NCBI GenBank assembly: GCA_003260075.1
Contig: QLIY01000377.1
Coordinates: 22,567-86,566 of the forward strand
Origin: Phallusia mammillata
Taxonomy: Eukaryota; Chordata; Ascidiacea; Phlebobranchia; Ascidiidae
Reading direction: 5' to 3'
DNA length: 64,000 bases
Shown here: piece by piece, positions 11,201 through 26,200 of the stretch
How positions within the stretch are numbered: the stretch's first letter is position 1
How the letters are laid out: every line of letters starts with the position of its first letter
Made by a program: the position numbers and the translations under genes
The notes under the pieces: generated by a model
Databases searched by the model: none
The model's input: only the letters and a program-made list of their open reading frames with translations
What the model was told of the DNA's origin: nothing

Positions 11201-14200
11201 TCTTACCACATACAAATCATTTGCACCTCAGGTTTTGTCTGAGTTAGGTGAAGATCGGGATTAATCAATTTTCAATTTAACCGAGGTTTACTGGAAGTAA
11301 TTTTCATTTTAACACAAAAAGTAATATGACTAACTGCGTTCAAAAGGCCCAGTAATATTTTTACAAACGTTTGGCTGCATATAGTAATAATTATGGTGAT
11401 CACTGGCAACATAACAACATTCCATGCTATTGTAGTGGTCAATTACGAGTTCACATTGCTGTAATCTTTGGCTTGCTGCCGTGGAAACGTTTAGGCGTCT
11501 TGTCCAGTGGCCTTTGTCCGAGCCGAGTTTGTGACCCTAGCTGTTATTTTTCATTCCCGTTTATTTGCACAAGGTAACGCCTTTCCGAAGTGGCGATGCT
11601 GTACTAACAGGCTTCGCGGGCTACCCCCATGGCGATGCTTTGCGTGGGTCGCCTACGGAGTAATGGTTGTTTACGACTACGTGTGATTTTGGAACTCTTT
11701 TATGTTCATGAGTTTTACTCCCTAATGCGAATATAGCAATAATTGGTTTGTCACGGAAAGGGTCAAAACGCTGGCCAAAAATCCAATCTGCATTATTTTG
11801 AAGTAAAGCAAATATCTTGAAATCAGATTGAGTTTTTTTCAGGTTTGTGACAAATTTATAGACACCGACCTTTTTACATGCGCCTATTGATGGTTTAGAT
11901 AGGGCAGTTTATGCGATCAATAAAAGCGTCATGATTGGCCTTTTGTATTTAGTCGCTTGATCAGCTCGGGTTTGTGTATTACTAATCCCACCGATTTTGC
12001 CATGGACGATTACCTTCGGGGTCAAATGTCATGTAAATGTGAATATCAAGGGCAAAGGTTGTGGCACCGATGGTTTGTACATGGCATCTGAAAATCGCCG
12101 GATCTACACGCTTGCGTGCATTCCATCTATGTATTACGTTACAACTATTCGCACTAGTATTAAAAAGGCAATGGTTTTATATTAAAAAGTTAAGGACAGT
12201 CTGCAGAACTGTAAAATCAGAACAAAACGCCGTGTTTCTGTATTTGAGATTGGACTCCAAAATCGCAGTGCAAAATGCATTAAACAAACAAAAAATATAG
12301 GCGCACGTAATTGAAGGCACGCCGAACTTTCATGAGTTTTCGCAGATAGCCAGTTTGTTGAACATTGCGGACTGATCGACATTGCGTTATACTTCGGTTG
12401 ATTGTAAAGGGCAACATGTTGCAGCCAAAATGCATTAGTTTTGATCTTTCAAAACACAAGTTTATGTCTGGTTTCCTTTTTGCGAACATTTACGCATTGA
12501 GTTCTAAAACCAGTTAATTCCGGTTTTAACAGCATTGTGTTTGCATTCAATGATTCACAGTGTCATGTCAACGCCTAAAAGCAAGTCAAAAGCAGCTGCC
12601 AGACAAGGCCGTCGCGGGTTTCATATCATCAAAAAGTAATGTTACTGGTTTCAAGGACTTTGCGTAGAGTCCACTTTTATATACCTTCCATCTTAAATTA
12701 CTTTAATTGTAGGAAAAGGTATTTCAAGTAAAGGCGTTTACCAAAGTCGTGTTTCTTGTAACTGTGTGCCAAGAAATTTGCAAGTGTGTCGCGAAGTATT
12801 CCTGTTTAGGGAGTGAAGTCTTATCTAGAGTTTATTGGGTTTGTAACGAAATATTGGTGTGCATGAATGAAAACCCTTGCACCACATTTGGATCCCACTC
12901 ATTACCAAAAGACGTTTCACATATCACTTTAAGATTAAAATTTACGATTTTTTTGGAAACGCTTTTGCGTTTTGGGACTTAAAAGTGTTGCGCAAAAAAT
13001 AGTTTTATGAACATGTTGCTAGCCTAAAACGTTTGAGAACAACGCAACTGAAGCGTTCGCGCAAATACATAGTATACTACACGTGCAAAGCGTTGGGCCT
13101 AGATTCAAAAAAGCGACAGTTCTTAGTGAAGTCTATTACTATGATGCTACCCGTTTTTGTGAGTCGTAAAATTGCGATAGCTGCGTCATTTCCTAAATGT
13201 AATGATGTCCTGTACCATAGCGCCTCAATGCTGCGGTGTAGTGTTAAATCATCAGGTTATTACACCTTCCTGTCTGGTATAGTACGCTTGTCTTCCTTGA
13301 ATAGATCCTTAAATACCCCAGTGCGCATCGTCAACCCGTTGGCGGGAATTTTTGAATTTTTAAGTAAGTTTTGGTGTTGATGTTTTTCTTGGTTGAAGTC
13401 AATCCAAAGCTGATTTTACGTCATGTTTAGGCATAAAACTGATTTTTTTAGTCTGTTCAAATTGATTTTAAAATTGAACTTTAAACAAAAAGTTTTTTTA
13501 TTGTTTGGTAACTGCCTACATATTTCAACTATTTTTGTGTAGTTGGGTCAAAATTTTCATTTTTACCGGACTGATAAATTGGCTAAAAACGCTTTACCGT
13601 CCATGACAGTGGTTTTCGTTCGTGCCCAATAGACTACATAGTAGATGCCAAACCGTACAAAAATCATTTAAAATTGGGTCTTTATTCAACTTCACAGGTT
13701 ATATTTCCAAAGCTGAAACGTCTATATTTACAAACCACATGTACAAATTAAAGCAAATTCCTTCCCTAGAGTTTTTAAATTCCTCCCCGGTTGGTGACCA
13801 CTAGTCTATGGAATTACCCCTTAATAGCGATAGCGACCCTAAATTCTTACAGCAAGTAGTTGCTACTTAACGAATCCCTCTGCGGTTTTGCAATACTTGA
13901 ACTTTTAACAAACAGCTGTGTGAAAAAAAATTCGCCATAGCTTTGTATAGAATTTACGGCTAATATTTAGGTCGCCAGCGAAAACTGTATGAAAAGCACT
14001 GGTCTATGGGTTATTACAAACCGCGATTTAGACGTTGCGGTGTGAAGCGGTAAACGTTGCAGCATTGCTTAGTAAATTATAACACCTACAGACTAATAGC
14101 TTTAAAATGTGATGTGGTAAGTAGGTCGTTTTGGGTGACCCACTCGTAACTGTCGCCTTAAGGATGGTAACACAATCTATAAAGACCGCAGGATTGGCCA

Positions 14201-17200
14201 AATTCGAAAAATCTGAACATTCATTTATCGTCCCCTTGAATGTATTCAGTTTTTTAATCGAGTTTCGTGTAATGAACTAAAATACGATTTAAAGTTTACT
14301 TGGAGATTTTAAAAAGGCACTTTTTTTTATCCAACGAGAAATTTTAAGTATTCTGTGCAATCGTTTATTCTCATGCAACCGATTTTCAAGTGCCTTTAGG
14401 TTTGAATTCGGTTTATACCATGTCAAACTTTTTCTCATATTAAGTGACTGCTAAAAAAACGTTTTTTGTTCTCATACAGCTTTGTCAAGTGTCTAGGTAT
14501 TCTCATTATGGTGTAAATATAAGGCTTTCAATTTGGTTCAATCAGACATTGTCGATTTAAACTTCCCTAACAATAGCGGCTGTTCTATCACTTAACAGAA
14601 GTAGGGGCGAAGTACTTTACAACTGGAACAACGGTTTGTCTGTTGAACGTGTATTAGGCCTTGTGGTGGCACAACAAAAACATGTTAACATTTCAATATC
14701 GGCCAGCAGATTGTGTTTGCGCTCAACCGTCAACTCGTAGTACGCATATGTGGTTAATTTTTAATATCTGGCTTTAGGTACATACAATTTGGGTACACAC
14801 TTACTACATTGTCAATTTGAAAGCACACACATTGCATATTAATCTATTAAATGCCATTTTGGTACATATAACACTGCACTAATAGCTAGTGAAAGGGGTT
14901 AAAGTATTGGTATCATTCTCCACACCAACCGATTTTAAATGGACATTTTTCCTATGCATACCGAGGCATGATCGTTTAAGCAGTTTGTTTGCAATAAATC
15001 AATGTCAATTTTGACGCGCCTTAAGGTCTTGATTTAGGAGCTTACCAATTTTTTCAATGGCTTCGTGAATTAGTAAGCCACTAAATCAAACGGTAGAAAT
15101 AATATACCAATTTTTAATCCGGCATGTCCATGAACGTTAAACCCTGCCTAAATACATATTTGTTTTCACACATGAAAGCTATGGTTATTGTTGCTTGCTG
15201 AAAACCTAGTTGAAGAACGCTTTATTGGGTACACGTATCCAGTCTTTGATGAGACCAGCAATGCTGTCAGAGTCGTCAGCTGGAAGTCAGTGCCTCGCGA
15301 CTCAAACCTGGGGCGTGCTTTTATATGATGCGGAAGTATGATAGTTCCAATAATAATACACACTGCATCGCTAGTCGTGTGAGCTATGCTGGTTGCATAA
15401 GCGTGGAAAAATTACCTAAACGGCTATGTGCTCTAAATTGTGACACACACATGAGGCAGACTTAACATCAACAAGGGTCTTAGGTCTTAAGAGGAAGCCG
15501 CCTACTTCGTTATACCGCCTGAATCGCAGCGCTTGACAGTTGTGTTGTGAATTTATCGAACCTTTAGAGTAGTATTTCTACATAAAAAATGCAATATTTT
15601 CTAATTTACGTTTTATTTGACAGTTCGATGCAACGTATTGAATTCTTGTCTAAAACATGGATTTAAAATCTTTTCTTCATAAAAAATCGTTACGATGCAT
15701 TTGGCAAGTGTGCTTGGCCGCAAAATTATCGCACACATAAAAAGATTAAGTTTGCGACAACGACATATCCTTCGTACAGTTTTAATAATTTATGTTTCCA
15801 AAAACATGCCTTTATATTACACTATTACATTTTCGCATGGACTTCATGTGTTTAAAATACAGCCAAAGTTTTAAAAATTTGCGGGCTCCCTTGCTCTGCT
15901 TGGGGCGTATGTTTCCGAATTATACAAACACCTAACGTTGCTCGGACAAAGACCTGAACAGCTGCTTTTCAATTTGTGTATATTGGCTTTAGCGCTTCAG
16001 TTAACGTTATGCCATGATTTATGCTTCAGTCCCAACGCGGCTATTCGTCCATAACGATTGTAGCCAAACTCGGGTACTGAATAATTTATTGCCGTCCGGG
16101 CTGAATGGATGTGGTTGTGCAGGTTTGTGCCTTCGCTTCACCCGGCGAATATCTCCAAGATGGGTTCATCAAAAATGCAATTTTTGCCGTTGTCGACATG
16201 TGATTATGTATTCATTGGGACGAATCGCAATATGGATTTTGCGTCATATTTGTCACGAGTTTTACGAGAATCGATTTTTAGGGGGCATGAATTTTAACAC
16301 AAATTGATCTAAATCAGAACACAAATGACACACAATGTCCTCACAGGCGAGGTGAGTGTTAAATTAACACTGATTGTTGTTGTTTTAACGTCGGCTTGCG
16401 GAAAAGCGCCTAAACGTCCGTCACCAACCGTATGTTGTATTGCAGTTCCTGACGTTTGTTTTGTGCTTTGAGGAAGTTGACAGCCCCTACGTAGGGCATT
16501 GTCTCCCTATGTCAGTTACTGTTAAAACATACCAAAGCAGTGTAGTTACTTTGGTGACCAGGGGTGTGATTAAAAATCCGTTATGAATTCATTTTCCAAC
16601 CTGTTTAATGTTGGTATATTTCTTGCCTAATCAACATAATTCGCCAATTTATTAGACTAGATGTTTTGATTTTAGCTTTAATGTTGGATTAGCCTCCACA
16701 TATTTAACATAACAGCATTGCCATAAATAATTTTGCAGCAACAAACATTATTTGAACAGTTGCTATAGGTTATCGTTTCGCTTTATCGACATTCCATTGG
16801 TGTCAATTACATTAGCAGTCATGGACAGTTGCGTTGTAAGTTTCAATTATTTGATAAGAACAACAAATGTTTTGCCCTTTTAGAAATACCAGATGTGTTT
16901 GAGCCTTGTTTGCCGCAATACCTTCCCAACACAAGGTGTACAAAAAACAAGTTGCATTTTTTGAAAAAAAGCGTCTGTCGTTTGCCAACCGACACACAGG
17001 AATTTCTTGTTTAATACAACCTTGCGTTAAAGGGCAAGGATATCTGATGGCCGCCACTTCGACACTTTTAAATCGTACCTTTTGGGGAAACTCACGCTGC
17101 ATGTAGAGGTTTTATATTGAAAATGTTCAGTCCACAAACTAACACAGCAAACTCAGTGGTGGGATTCAGCCGGTTCGCACAGGTTATATAGTCTCACGAA

Positions 17201-20200
17201 ATTTTATGAGATCAGTGAACCGATTAGCATTACTGGTTACTGCCAATGGACTTTTTGTAACAAAACCGGCTGAAAAATATGACCTTTGTGATAGAACCGG
17301 CTTACAACAAATTTGAATCCCACCACTCAGCGAACTGATGCAAAATTTACCATGTTAAATCATGTTACTAATGAAACACTATTGTTCATGTCATGCTTTT
17401 CGAAGTTACTCTTGATATTTCTCGCGCGCATGTAGCTGTGATGTCACAATGGCTTCAAACGAAAGTGATGCCAGAAGGTCAACTCTTAGCGCCCAGCCAA
17501 TGACCTTTAAACTTTTGCTGGTCGCGTTGTTGCTGAAAAGCTTGGCCTCCCGTGAAGTTAGGTGGCTCTGCACTCCTGTGATTGTGATGTCACAATAAAT
17601 TTATAACCTTCAAAATCACATCACCCCATGCTGCGATTCGTGCGCGTTTGCCCTGGAACAACCTTTGTTTGTATCTATCCCTGTGTTGTAACCTGAACCC
17701 CGTTCTCCAAGAGGTGTAATTACCTGAGACCTTTGTGTCTGTTATGTTTTTTGAAGTGCATTTTTTCAGCCGCCTATTACAGCTGATACATGTTAGTTCT
17801 ATTTTATTGCATTATATTATGAAAACTTGCACAAATTTAGTCCATTTTTATGTGCAAGATGGAACTAAAATCCTATAGTTGCTATATAGTCCGGTTTTAT
17901 GCAATTAAACCAACCATTTATGCTTCTGGAAGACAACCTATAAGTGTTAGGGTATTTTTGTTGTTCCAATCTCAAAAGCTGTGCAGAATTGCTTACTAAG
18001 TATAATAAACTGTTTTAAATAAAAAATACACACTTAAAAATAGGTGAAACCAACATAATAGATACATAGTGAATTTACAACCATGTTACAATCAAACAAG
18101 CAATGCAAGATTTTTTTTCCCAATGCCGATTTGGAATAAACTTACATTAGAGTTTTGATACTACCAAAGTCCTCTCGTTTACCATATTTCTACATCTTTT
18201 TCAGTTTGTGGAGATATACATGGACAGTTTTTTGATCTTATGAAGCTTTTCGAGGTGGGCGGCAACCCAGCAAACACAAATTATCTTTTTCTGGGTGATT
18301 ATGTTGACCGAGGTTACTACAGTATAGAGGTAAGCATTATGCACATTTACAGCTTTGTAATTAAAATGTCAAGCAGTGTGACTTGCACAAAGCAAAATGT
18401 TACACAGGTTGATCTATTTTCTTAAACTGTTGCAAATACCTTAGTACCAGTAGATTTGCATTAGCATTAACAGATTTTTAAGAAGGCATAAAATTAGGAC
18501 ATAAATTTTAGAATGCAAAACTTATACCTTTTTTTCTGAAAAAAACAAACAAACAAAATAGGCCTTGAAAGTAAGATTTACCAACATAAAATTGGCTACA
18601 CAAATGTCTTGCCCGATAAAGTTTTTAAAAACCTGTATTTACAATCTTGTTCATATTATGCATCACATGTAAGATAAAACAGTTGTTAGAAATAAAATCT
18701 TGAATTTAAATAGAAAGGTCTGCACTATGTGGTATGCCAGCAGCACACATACTATATTGCTTTATCTTTTTACAAATGGGCAATGCATAATTTATGTCCA
18801 TTTTGGCAAATGTGTTTGTATTTCGTTTCTACAGCAGGGTGTTGATGTATCTCTTATAAAGCATTGTAACATTATCAAATGGGTAAAATATGTGGATATT
18901 TTTACACTAATAGTAACAAGAACGTTGTATTCTTTAGTGACCTGATATAACCAGGGTGTGTTTTAAGGGGTCGGCAACCTTTTTTTTGCACTGCAGGCCG
19001 GTTTTAAAACTAAAATTTTGTCGTGGACCGGTCTTAAAAAAACTACAAATATATAGCTATAAAAATGCTTAAATTAGTTTATCATGTGCGGGATACATGG
19101 GCAAAATGTTTTATAGCATTTAACCTGAAAAATTATACGGCCCGGTAACGAACTCCTTACTGACCGGTGCTGTTGCCGACCACTGTTTTAAACTATGCAT
19201 TTAAAAAAACAAAAGGTTTTTACATATGGCACAACATTTATAGTTTGCTGAGAATAATTTCACTAAAAATTTAAAAATGTTAAAAAATCTGTGCATAAAG
19301 TTCTAAAAATCTGTCCATAAATATTTGACGTGCACTAAATCGGTATTAAAAAAACACAGTTTGTATTTGCAATGAATGTTGGTGATTTGACAAGCAGTCA
19401 TTTGGTTTGCATGGATTTTGTGCTGGGCTCATTTGACGTGTTGACTATAGATTATTGACTGCTGAGCTTTTATTACCCCTTGCCTGTCAAAGGTAGAAAG
19501 CTTTATTGATTTTACCATGTTCAGCCTAACAAGGGAACTGCTTGGGTTTATGATTGAAGGTATCCATTATGCTTCCACACTTTTAATCATTGATCAGTAA
19601 ACTGCACAAAAAATACTTACTTCTTATGTTTATGTGTACTGATACAGCTGTAACTTTGCTCATTGGGTTGTTTAGTTGTTGATAAAAACAAAAAGTGATG
19701 ATGTAAAAGTCTGACTTATGTTGTACGTTGTCCAAATACCCTTTTTGTAAAAGCCCTAACCACAAAATTGTTTGACTACAAGCCAAGAATGTGACAATCA
19801 TCATCTCATTTTTAACCAGTGTTAGTGCACTGACCTTTTAAACTGAAGCGTGGTAAAATTTATTTTCTGTTTAAAGCCGTTTAAAAATTGAACTATTGCC
19901 TTTCTGAAAACTTAAGTTTTCAAGTTTTAATTTGGTTTTATTAGTAACAGATTTTATTTCCTTCAGATACATTGTATGTCAAATTAATTCAGGTAGCTGT
20001 TTTTATAAATTAAGTCTTTACAAATGTCTACATAATTTAATATTAAACTAAAAAAATGAGACAAAATCATAAATATGTAAAAGGAAAAACAAAACAGAGA
20101 TTATTTACTTATTTTTTGTCTGGAAGTTATGTCAAATTAAGTTGGTTAGCTTTTCTTTGTAATCAAATCTTCACAAATGATAATTTAATAAATATCAGAA

Positions 20201-23200
20201 AATTTTAAACTAAAAAATTGTGTTGAAATCATAAAGACATAAAAGGAAAAACCGCAGAGATTATTTGCTTATTTTTTGACCGGAAGTACAGTTAAGTTCC
20301 TGACATTGTTGTGCTTGTTTTGTCAACACAGTGTGTGCTCTACTTATGGGCATTGAAGATTCTCTATCCTTCTACCCTGCACCTGTTGCGTGGCAACCAT
20401 GAATGCCGTCATCTCACAGAATACTTCACCTTCAAACAAGAATGTAAGTTTTTTTCATCTGCAAAAAACATTGACTTTCCTAAAGGTCAAGTTTAAGTCT
20501 TTAGAAAACCTATTTTTGGGAGCGACAAGATGTACTTTTGGTTTTAAGGTAAAGATTTTTGATCTAAAATCTCAGACTATTTATATTTTGGTGGCTAAAA
20601 TATGTGAAATGCTATATTAGGGTGTTCGAATATTGTGTGTTTTGTTAAGTTCCTTGGTTTCAAAAACTTTTCAGTATAGACCTAATTCACTTACATTTTC
20701 TGATTTATATCCTAATTTGCATTGCAATTTGTGAAAGTCACACATAGTCAATTTCATTGCATATTATTAAATTGTGGCACTTAGCTTGGTATTCTGTTCT
20801 TGAAGTGCTTTAGACCAGGGGTGTGTGAAATGATTTAGACCAGGGGTGTGCAACCTTTTTCGTCGGTGGGCCACATAACCAATTTTGTCCCCCCCCCCAT
20901 ATTATTAAATTGTGGCACTTAGCTTGGTATTCTGTTCTTGAAGTGCATGATTTAGACTTATGTTGAAAAACTGCACAAAAAATCTCTCCAGAACAGGACA
21001 AGTTTATTGTGCAATAGTGCGTTGTGTGCATTCAAGCAAAGTCTAGCATCCACTCACATATTTGTTTACACAACTGGCTGCGCTTATTGATTGAAGTGGT
21101 TTTAAAACTTACTCTTGAAATGCACTGGTAGTTCCAAATCATTGCACTGGTAGTTCCAAATCATTGCACATTGGCATTTTCCTTCTTTTTATGCCAGTTG
21201 ATAGTATAAAATGGTCATTTTAGGCCACAGAAGATATACACTTTTAGAGTATCCAGGTCTTTACCCTTGCAAAGTTTATTATGTTTTGACATATGCTCAA
21301 AATTTAAAAAATATAATGGAAAAGGAGTTTGTTGGGGAAATTTGGTAGTGGTTTGTACACCATGTTTTTCACTTAATCCGCATAAAATTGCATTTAAAGC
21401 AAAACATAATGTTATTGCTGGCCTGAGCTTTAGTATTGGTTCAACCATTCTATACTGGATTGTATTAAAACTGTTTTTTAGGTGGTCACATTTTACCAAC
21501 ATACAGCGCAATAGCTGTTTTAACCAATAAACAAAAGTGCTGCAGCTAAAACTATTGTTTCTTTAGGTAAAATAAAGTACAGTGAAAAGGTGTACGAAGC
21601 TTGCATGAATGGATTCGATTGCTTGCCACTAGCTGCTTTAATGAACCAGCAATTCTTGTGTGTTCACGGAGGACTGTCCCCAGAACTGCATAGTCTCGAT
21701 GATATCAAAAAGGTAATATTCAATGTTTGACTACTACATATTTGTAACCATATTTTAAGTATGAATTGTTTATTGACCAATAGCGTTGCTACGCAAATGC
21801 TGTTTTTATTTGTTTGTCCGAAATGTTTTTCACATTAAAGAGTTTTTTACAGTAATGTCCTGTTGTTAACAGTAAGTTACATTTGTATAAAATTGATGAT
21901 TAATCTCTTGGAGACTCATTCTGATTTTTTTATGTAAATCCATTAATTAAACACTATGTACAAATAAACCATAAACCTCAGTAAACAAAACCTCGGTTAA
22001 GATCTTCTCCTATTTAGGACAAAACTCGAGGTACAAACGATTTGTAATGTGGTAAGACTTAAACTAATCGACATTGGTTAAAATAACCAGACAATTTTTT
22101 TACCGTATTCAGCAAGTGTGTAAATATAAAACTTATATGTTTTTCTTTTAATACATTAAAATGCCACAAAGTTATTTAAGCCTATGTTGGGTTCAATCAA
22201 TATATTTTTGAATTCAAATACAATCACAACATCTACCAGCTTTTTGGCTGCACATCAAACGAGGCCAAACCATAACCGATGCTAAAGATTCAATTGAGGG
22301 TCTTTTGTTTTTATAGTTGGACCGCTTCAAAGAACCTCCAGCATTTGGTCCAATGTGCGATATTCTGTGGTCAGATCCATTGGAAGATTTCGGCAATGAA
22401 CATTCTGACGAACATTTCTCGCACAATACTGTCCGAGGATGTTCTTACTTTTACAGGTATTTGCATTATTATCTGTTTGATTTCATGACAAAAATACACA
22501 CTGATTTACTTTATTTTGGGCAGTAATGTTTTTTTTGCACAAGATTTAAAAAAAATTGTACACATAATATATACAAATTTGCATCTTAAATAGTTTTGAT
22601 GAAAGTTGATTTACTTACAAATTTTGCCATTTGTTGAGGCAATATAGTTCCATCTTTTTGCACCGGATTTATTCTTTATTTTTTACTCATAATAGATAAA
22701 ATTTGCGTTTTTAATATTTTTGACCCAAGTTGGTTTACTTTCAAATTTTACCAGTTTAGTTGCCGCTGACAATGACATCTTCTGTAGCAGTTTGCAAGTA
22801 GAATGTGCCACAGATACCACAATAAATGCTTTGTGTAAGCACTTAATTTCTTATTCATTGTCTTGTATTTGCAGTTACCCAGCAGTTTGTGAATTTCTTC
22901 AACACAACAGTCTTTTATCACTGATCCGAGCTCATGAAGCTCAAGATGCAGGGTAAGAAAAATGTGCTACTCTTTGCTTTGTAGGCTCTGTGTTTACTGT
23001 TTGCATAAAACACTTAAGAAATATTTAACCTTAAGATTGAAAAAAAATGCATGCAGTAAACCTTGGTTAAAATGAGTTTGGTTAACCTGGATGTTTGCCT
23101 AATTTGGACAAAACTTGACATGCAAATGATTTGTAATGTGGTAAGGCTTTAACTAATCGACATCGGTTAATTCGGATCTGCGCCTAATCCGGACAATTTT

Positions 23201-26200
23201 TTTATGCCAAATGGGTCCGGATTAACAGAGGTTTACTACAGTCAAAATTTACTGCAAGATTGTGGTTTTGTGCGTGATTTTTTGTGTTGAGGAATAAAAG
23301 CTGTTTTTCCAAAGATCATTGCCTTAATCGCTGTTAATTTGCAGTTACCGAATGTACAAGAAAAGTACAGTGACCGGCTTCCCATCTCTTATAACAATTT
23401 TCTCTGCACCAAATTACCTCGATGTATACAACAACAAAGGTATGCATACAGAGCTGAAAGTCATATTTTTCTATAAATGACAGTTGATTAAAATTTAGCA
23501 TTACTAGCTGCCCATTGTACAAAATATTGCTTAAGTTTTGTAACTCAAACTCAAGTTAAGTTAAAAACTGGTGACTCCACTGAAGTCTAAGACTTTGATA
23601 AAAAGGCAGTTAGCAAAAAAACAATGAGTTAAGGCATTTTGAAAAAGTATGTGTTATACTGTTAACAACATGTTTTTGTCTTGTAGCTGCCGTGTTAAAG
23701 TATGAAAATAATGTGATGAACATTCGGCAGTTTAACTGTTCCCCTCACCCATACTGGCTTCCCAATTTTATGGATGTTTTCACATGGTCTCTTCCATTTG
23801 TGGGTGAAAAAGGTAAGACCATGTACATTCAGGGTTTTGGCTTGGTATTTTAATCATTTTGTTAGTTTTTCCTACTAACAAGCACTGAAACTGTCTTCCA
23901 ATTACTAAAAATGGTCTCAGATAAATTTTGAAAACACCATCTGAACTGGTGCATAATGGGACACAGAAGCTGTAATGCATTAGTTTTTGCAAATTAAAAA
24001 ACAGCAATTTCCCCCCCCCCTGTTTTCACATGGTCTCTTCCATTTGTGGGTGAAAAAGGTAAGACCATATACACTGCTCAGCCTTTCAGGTGTTTTCATC
24101 ATTTTGTCTCTAACAAGCACAAAACAAAAACGCTAAAAATGGTCCCAGATAAATTTGAAAAATCAAAATCATATACTGGCTTGTATCTTTTTACCTGTAA
24201 AATGAAGTGTTTTTGTAAAGCTGATTAAAATACAGCAACTTAGGACACCCAACAAAATCTTTATTAGCAGTCCAAACATAAAAAAACTGCTCAAAATGAA
24301 CCTTAAAAAAGTGTTTTAACACCCAAGCCATGCTACCAATGTAAATGATTGAAATAAATACACCTTGTTAAATGGTTGAACATCTCATCAATGTTTTATT
24401 TCATCACTTAACACTCATGTTACTTCAATGTAATTCAGTATATGTGGCTGTCATTTTACATCCCACAATACCCATGGGATTGTCTTCTTTACCACAAGAT
24501 AATGTGAAGCATGTTTTGCAATTGAATTACTTAACCAAGGCAAATGATACTTCCAGGCAAATAAGTTATGGCCACCTAAACCCTTTAAACGTTATATTAA
24601 TTTAAAAAACTAAAAAAAAACAGTTTTGTTCATATGCCAGTAGTGAACTTTTTGCCATGTATGGATTTTATTTTTTAACATGCAAATTCCAGTTTTAAGC
24701 TAAAGCACAAGGTAAAAATGTTATGTTTGGTTGATGGTAAACCTTCAAAAAATAGTAGAGCTGCTAACACAAAAAGATTGCTAAATACTTGTAGCAAGCG
24801 TTAAGAGCGCAGTTATTTAAATTAACACTAAGACTGGTATAGGGAACTCAATTTAACGCTAGGCACTAATTCTTTAGGTTGATTTTATTGCTATTATTCT
24901 TATGAAACCTTGGCCCAACACTAATAGATCAGCATTTTTACACAAAGTGCATTAAAAATATTCACAAATGCTCTTTCCGCCGCCTAACAATATTTAGCAA
25001 TCTTGTCTGGTGTGAGTTCTTGTGTTAGTAGATTTCCCTGGAAAAAAATTAACAACCAAATTTTGTTGATCTCAATTCAAAAATGTCAAATGTTTGTTTA
25101 TGTAATGTCGACGTTTGTTTTTTACATGTTTAACACAAACAAAGTCAAAATTAGGCCTAATACCATTTAACAGCTGTTACATTAACCTACATGCTTACTA
25201 TTGCTTTAACACCCGTCCATTATTATTTAGTCACAGAAATGCTGGTGAATGTTCTGAACATCTGTTCTGATGAGGAACTTATGTCAGAAGGTGACGACAA
25301 CTTTGAAGGTAAGCTTGTCCATGTGACATTGCAAATCAAAACTAATCCTTTAGTCTATGTGTTTGTATTCTGTGCTGTCGTCACCTAGTATCGGGGTAAC
25401 AAAAATAGGTTTAACTTTAAGACTTCATAGTTCGGATACTGAAACTGTTTTAATGTTTCGGACACAAAAATCATCTGATAAATACAAACTGCTTTAAATT
25501 AGCTGTTGCTCCCAGGCATAATGTATAAACGAGTATTGCTCTTCCAGCAGTTTTTATGCGCCTTGTATTTGACATTAAAACGTCGCATATTTATAACCCC
25601 CCCCCCAAATCATCTGATAAATACAAACTGCTTTAAATTAGCTGTTGCTCCCAGACATAATGTATAAACGAGTATTGCTCTTCTAGCAGTTTTTATTCGC
25701 CTTGTATTTGACATTAAAACGTCGCATATTTATATTCAAACTTCTTGAAAAGCAAAACTCGTTTATACCAACTGCTCTATTTTGTCATATTTGCGTAAAG
25801 ATTTCAGAAAGGCAATATAGAAGAAAATAAAAAAATTGTAGCGCACTAAACTGGTTTTGCTGCCAGGAAAAAGGTTTTACTCCCAGGAAACAAACTGGCG
25901 TTTCACTATTTCGCACAAGGCCACCCCCTATCAGTACTTGTGAATAATTGATCACATGTCCCATTACGCCCCTTCTTAGATTGATTTGCAACATTTGCTG
26001 ATTATTTTATTCTTCTAATTACTATATGAGGGAAAAAATCAATTCTGAATAAAGCAAAATTTTGTCACATTGCAATTTGCATGCAACTATGCAGAAAGTT
26101 ATTTTTTCTTTTATTTAATGTTTACTTTAGCTTTTCTTGGTCAGCAAAATAGGTTTAAATTCCAGTTTGTTCCCAAAATTTGCACTTCATTTTCTGAAAT

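Noticed and set aside
13033-13380. A 115-codon open frame in calcineurin intron 3
   Set aside because: No recognisable motif and no splice partners in phase; nearby frames of similar size exist on both strands. Left within the unexplained block.
24021-24058. Apparent second calcineurin exon encoding the end of exon 10
   Set aside because: It follows a ten-C linker, lacks an acceptor, and repeats residues already encoded at 23775-23812. It is an assembly duplicate, not an alternative exon.
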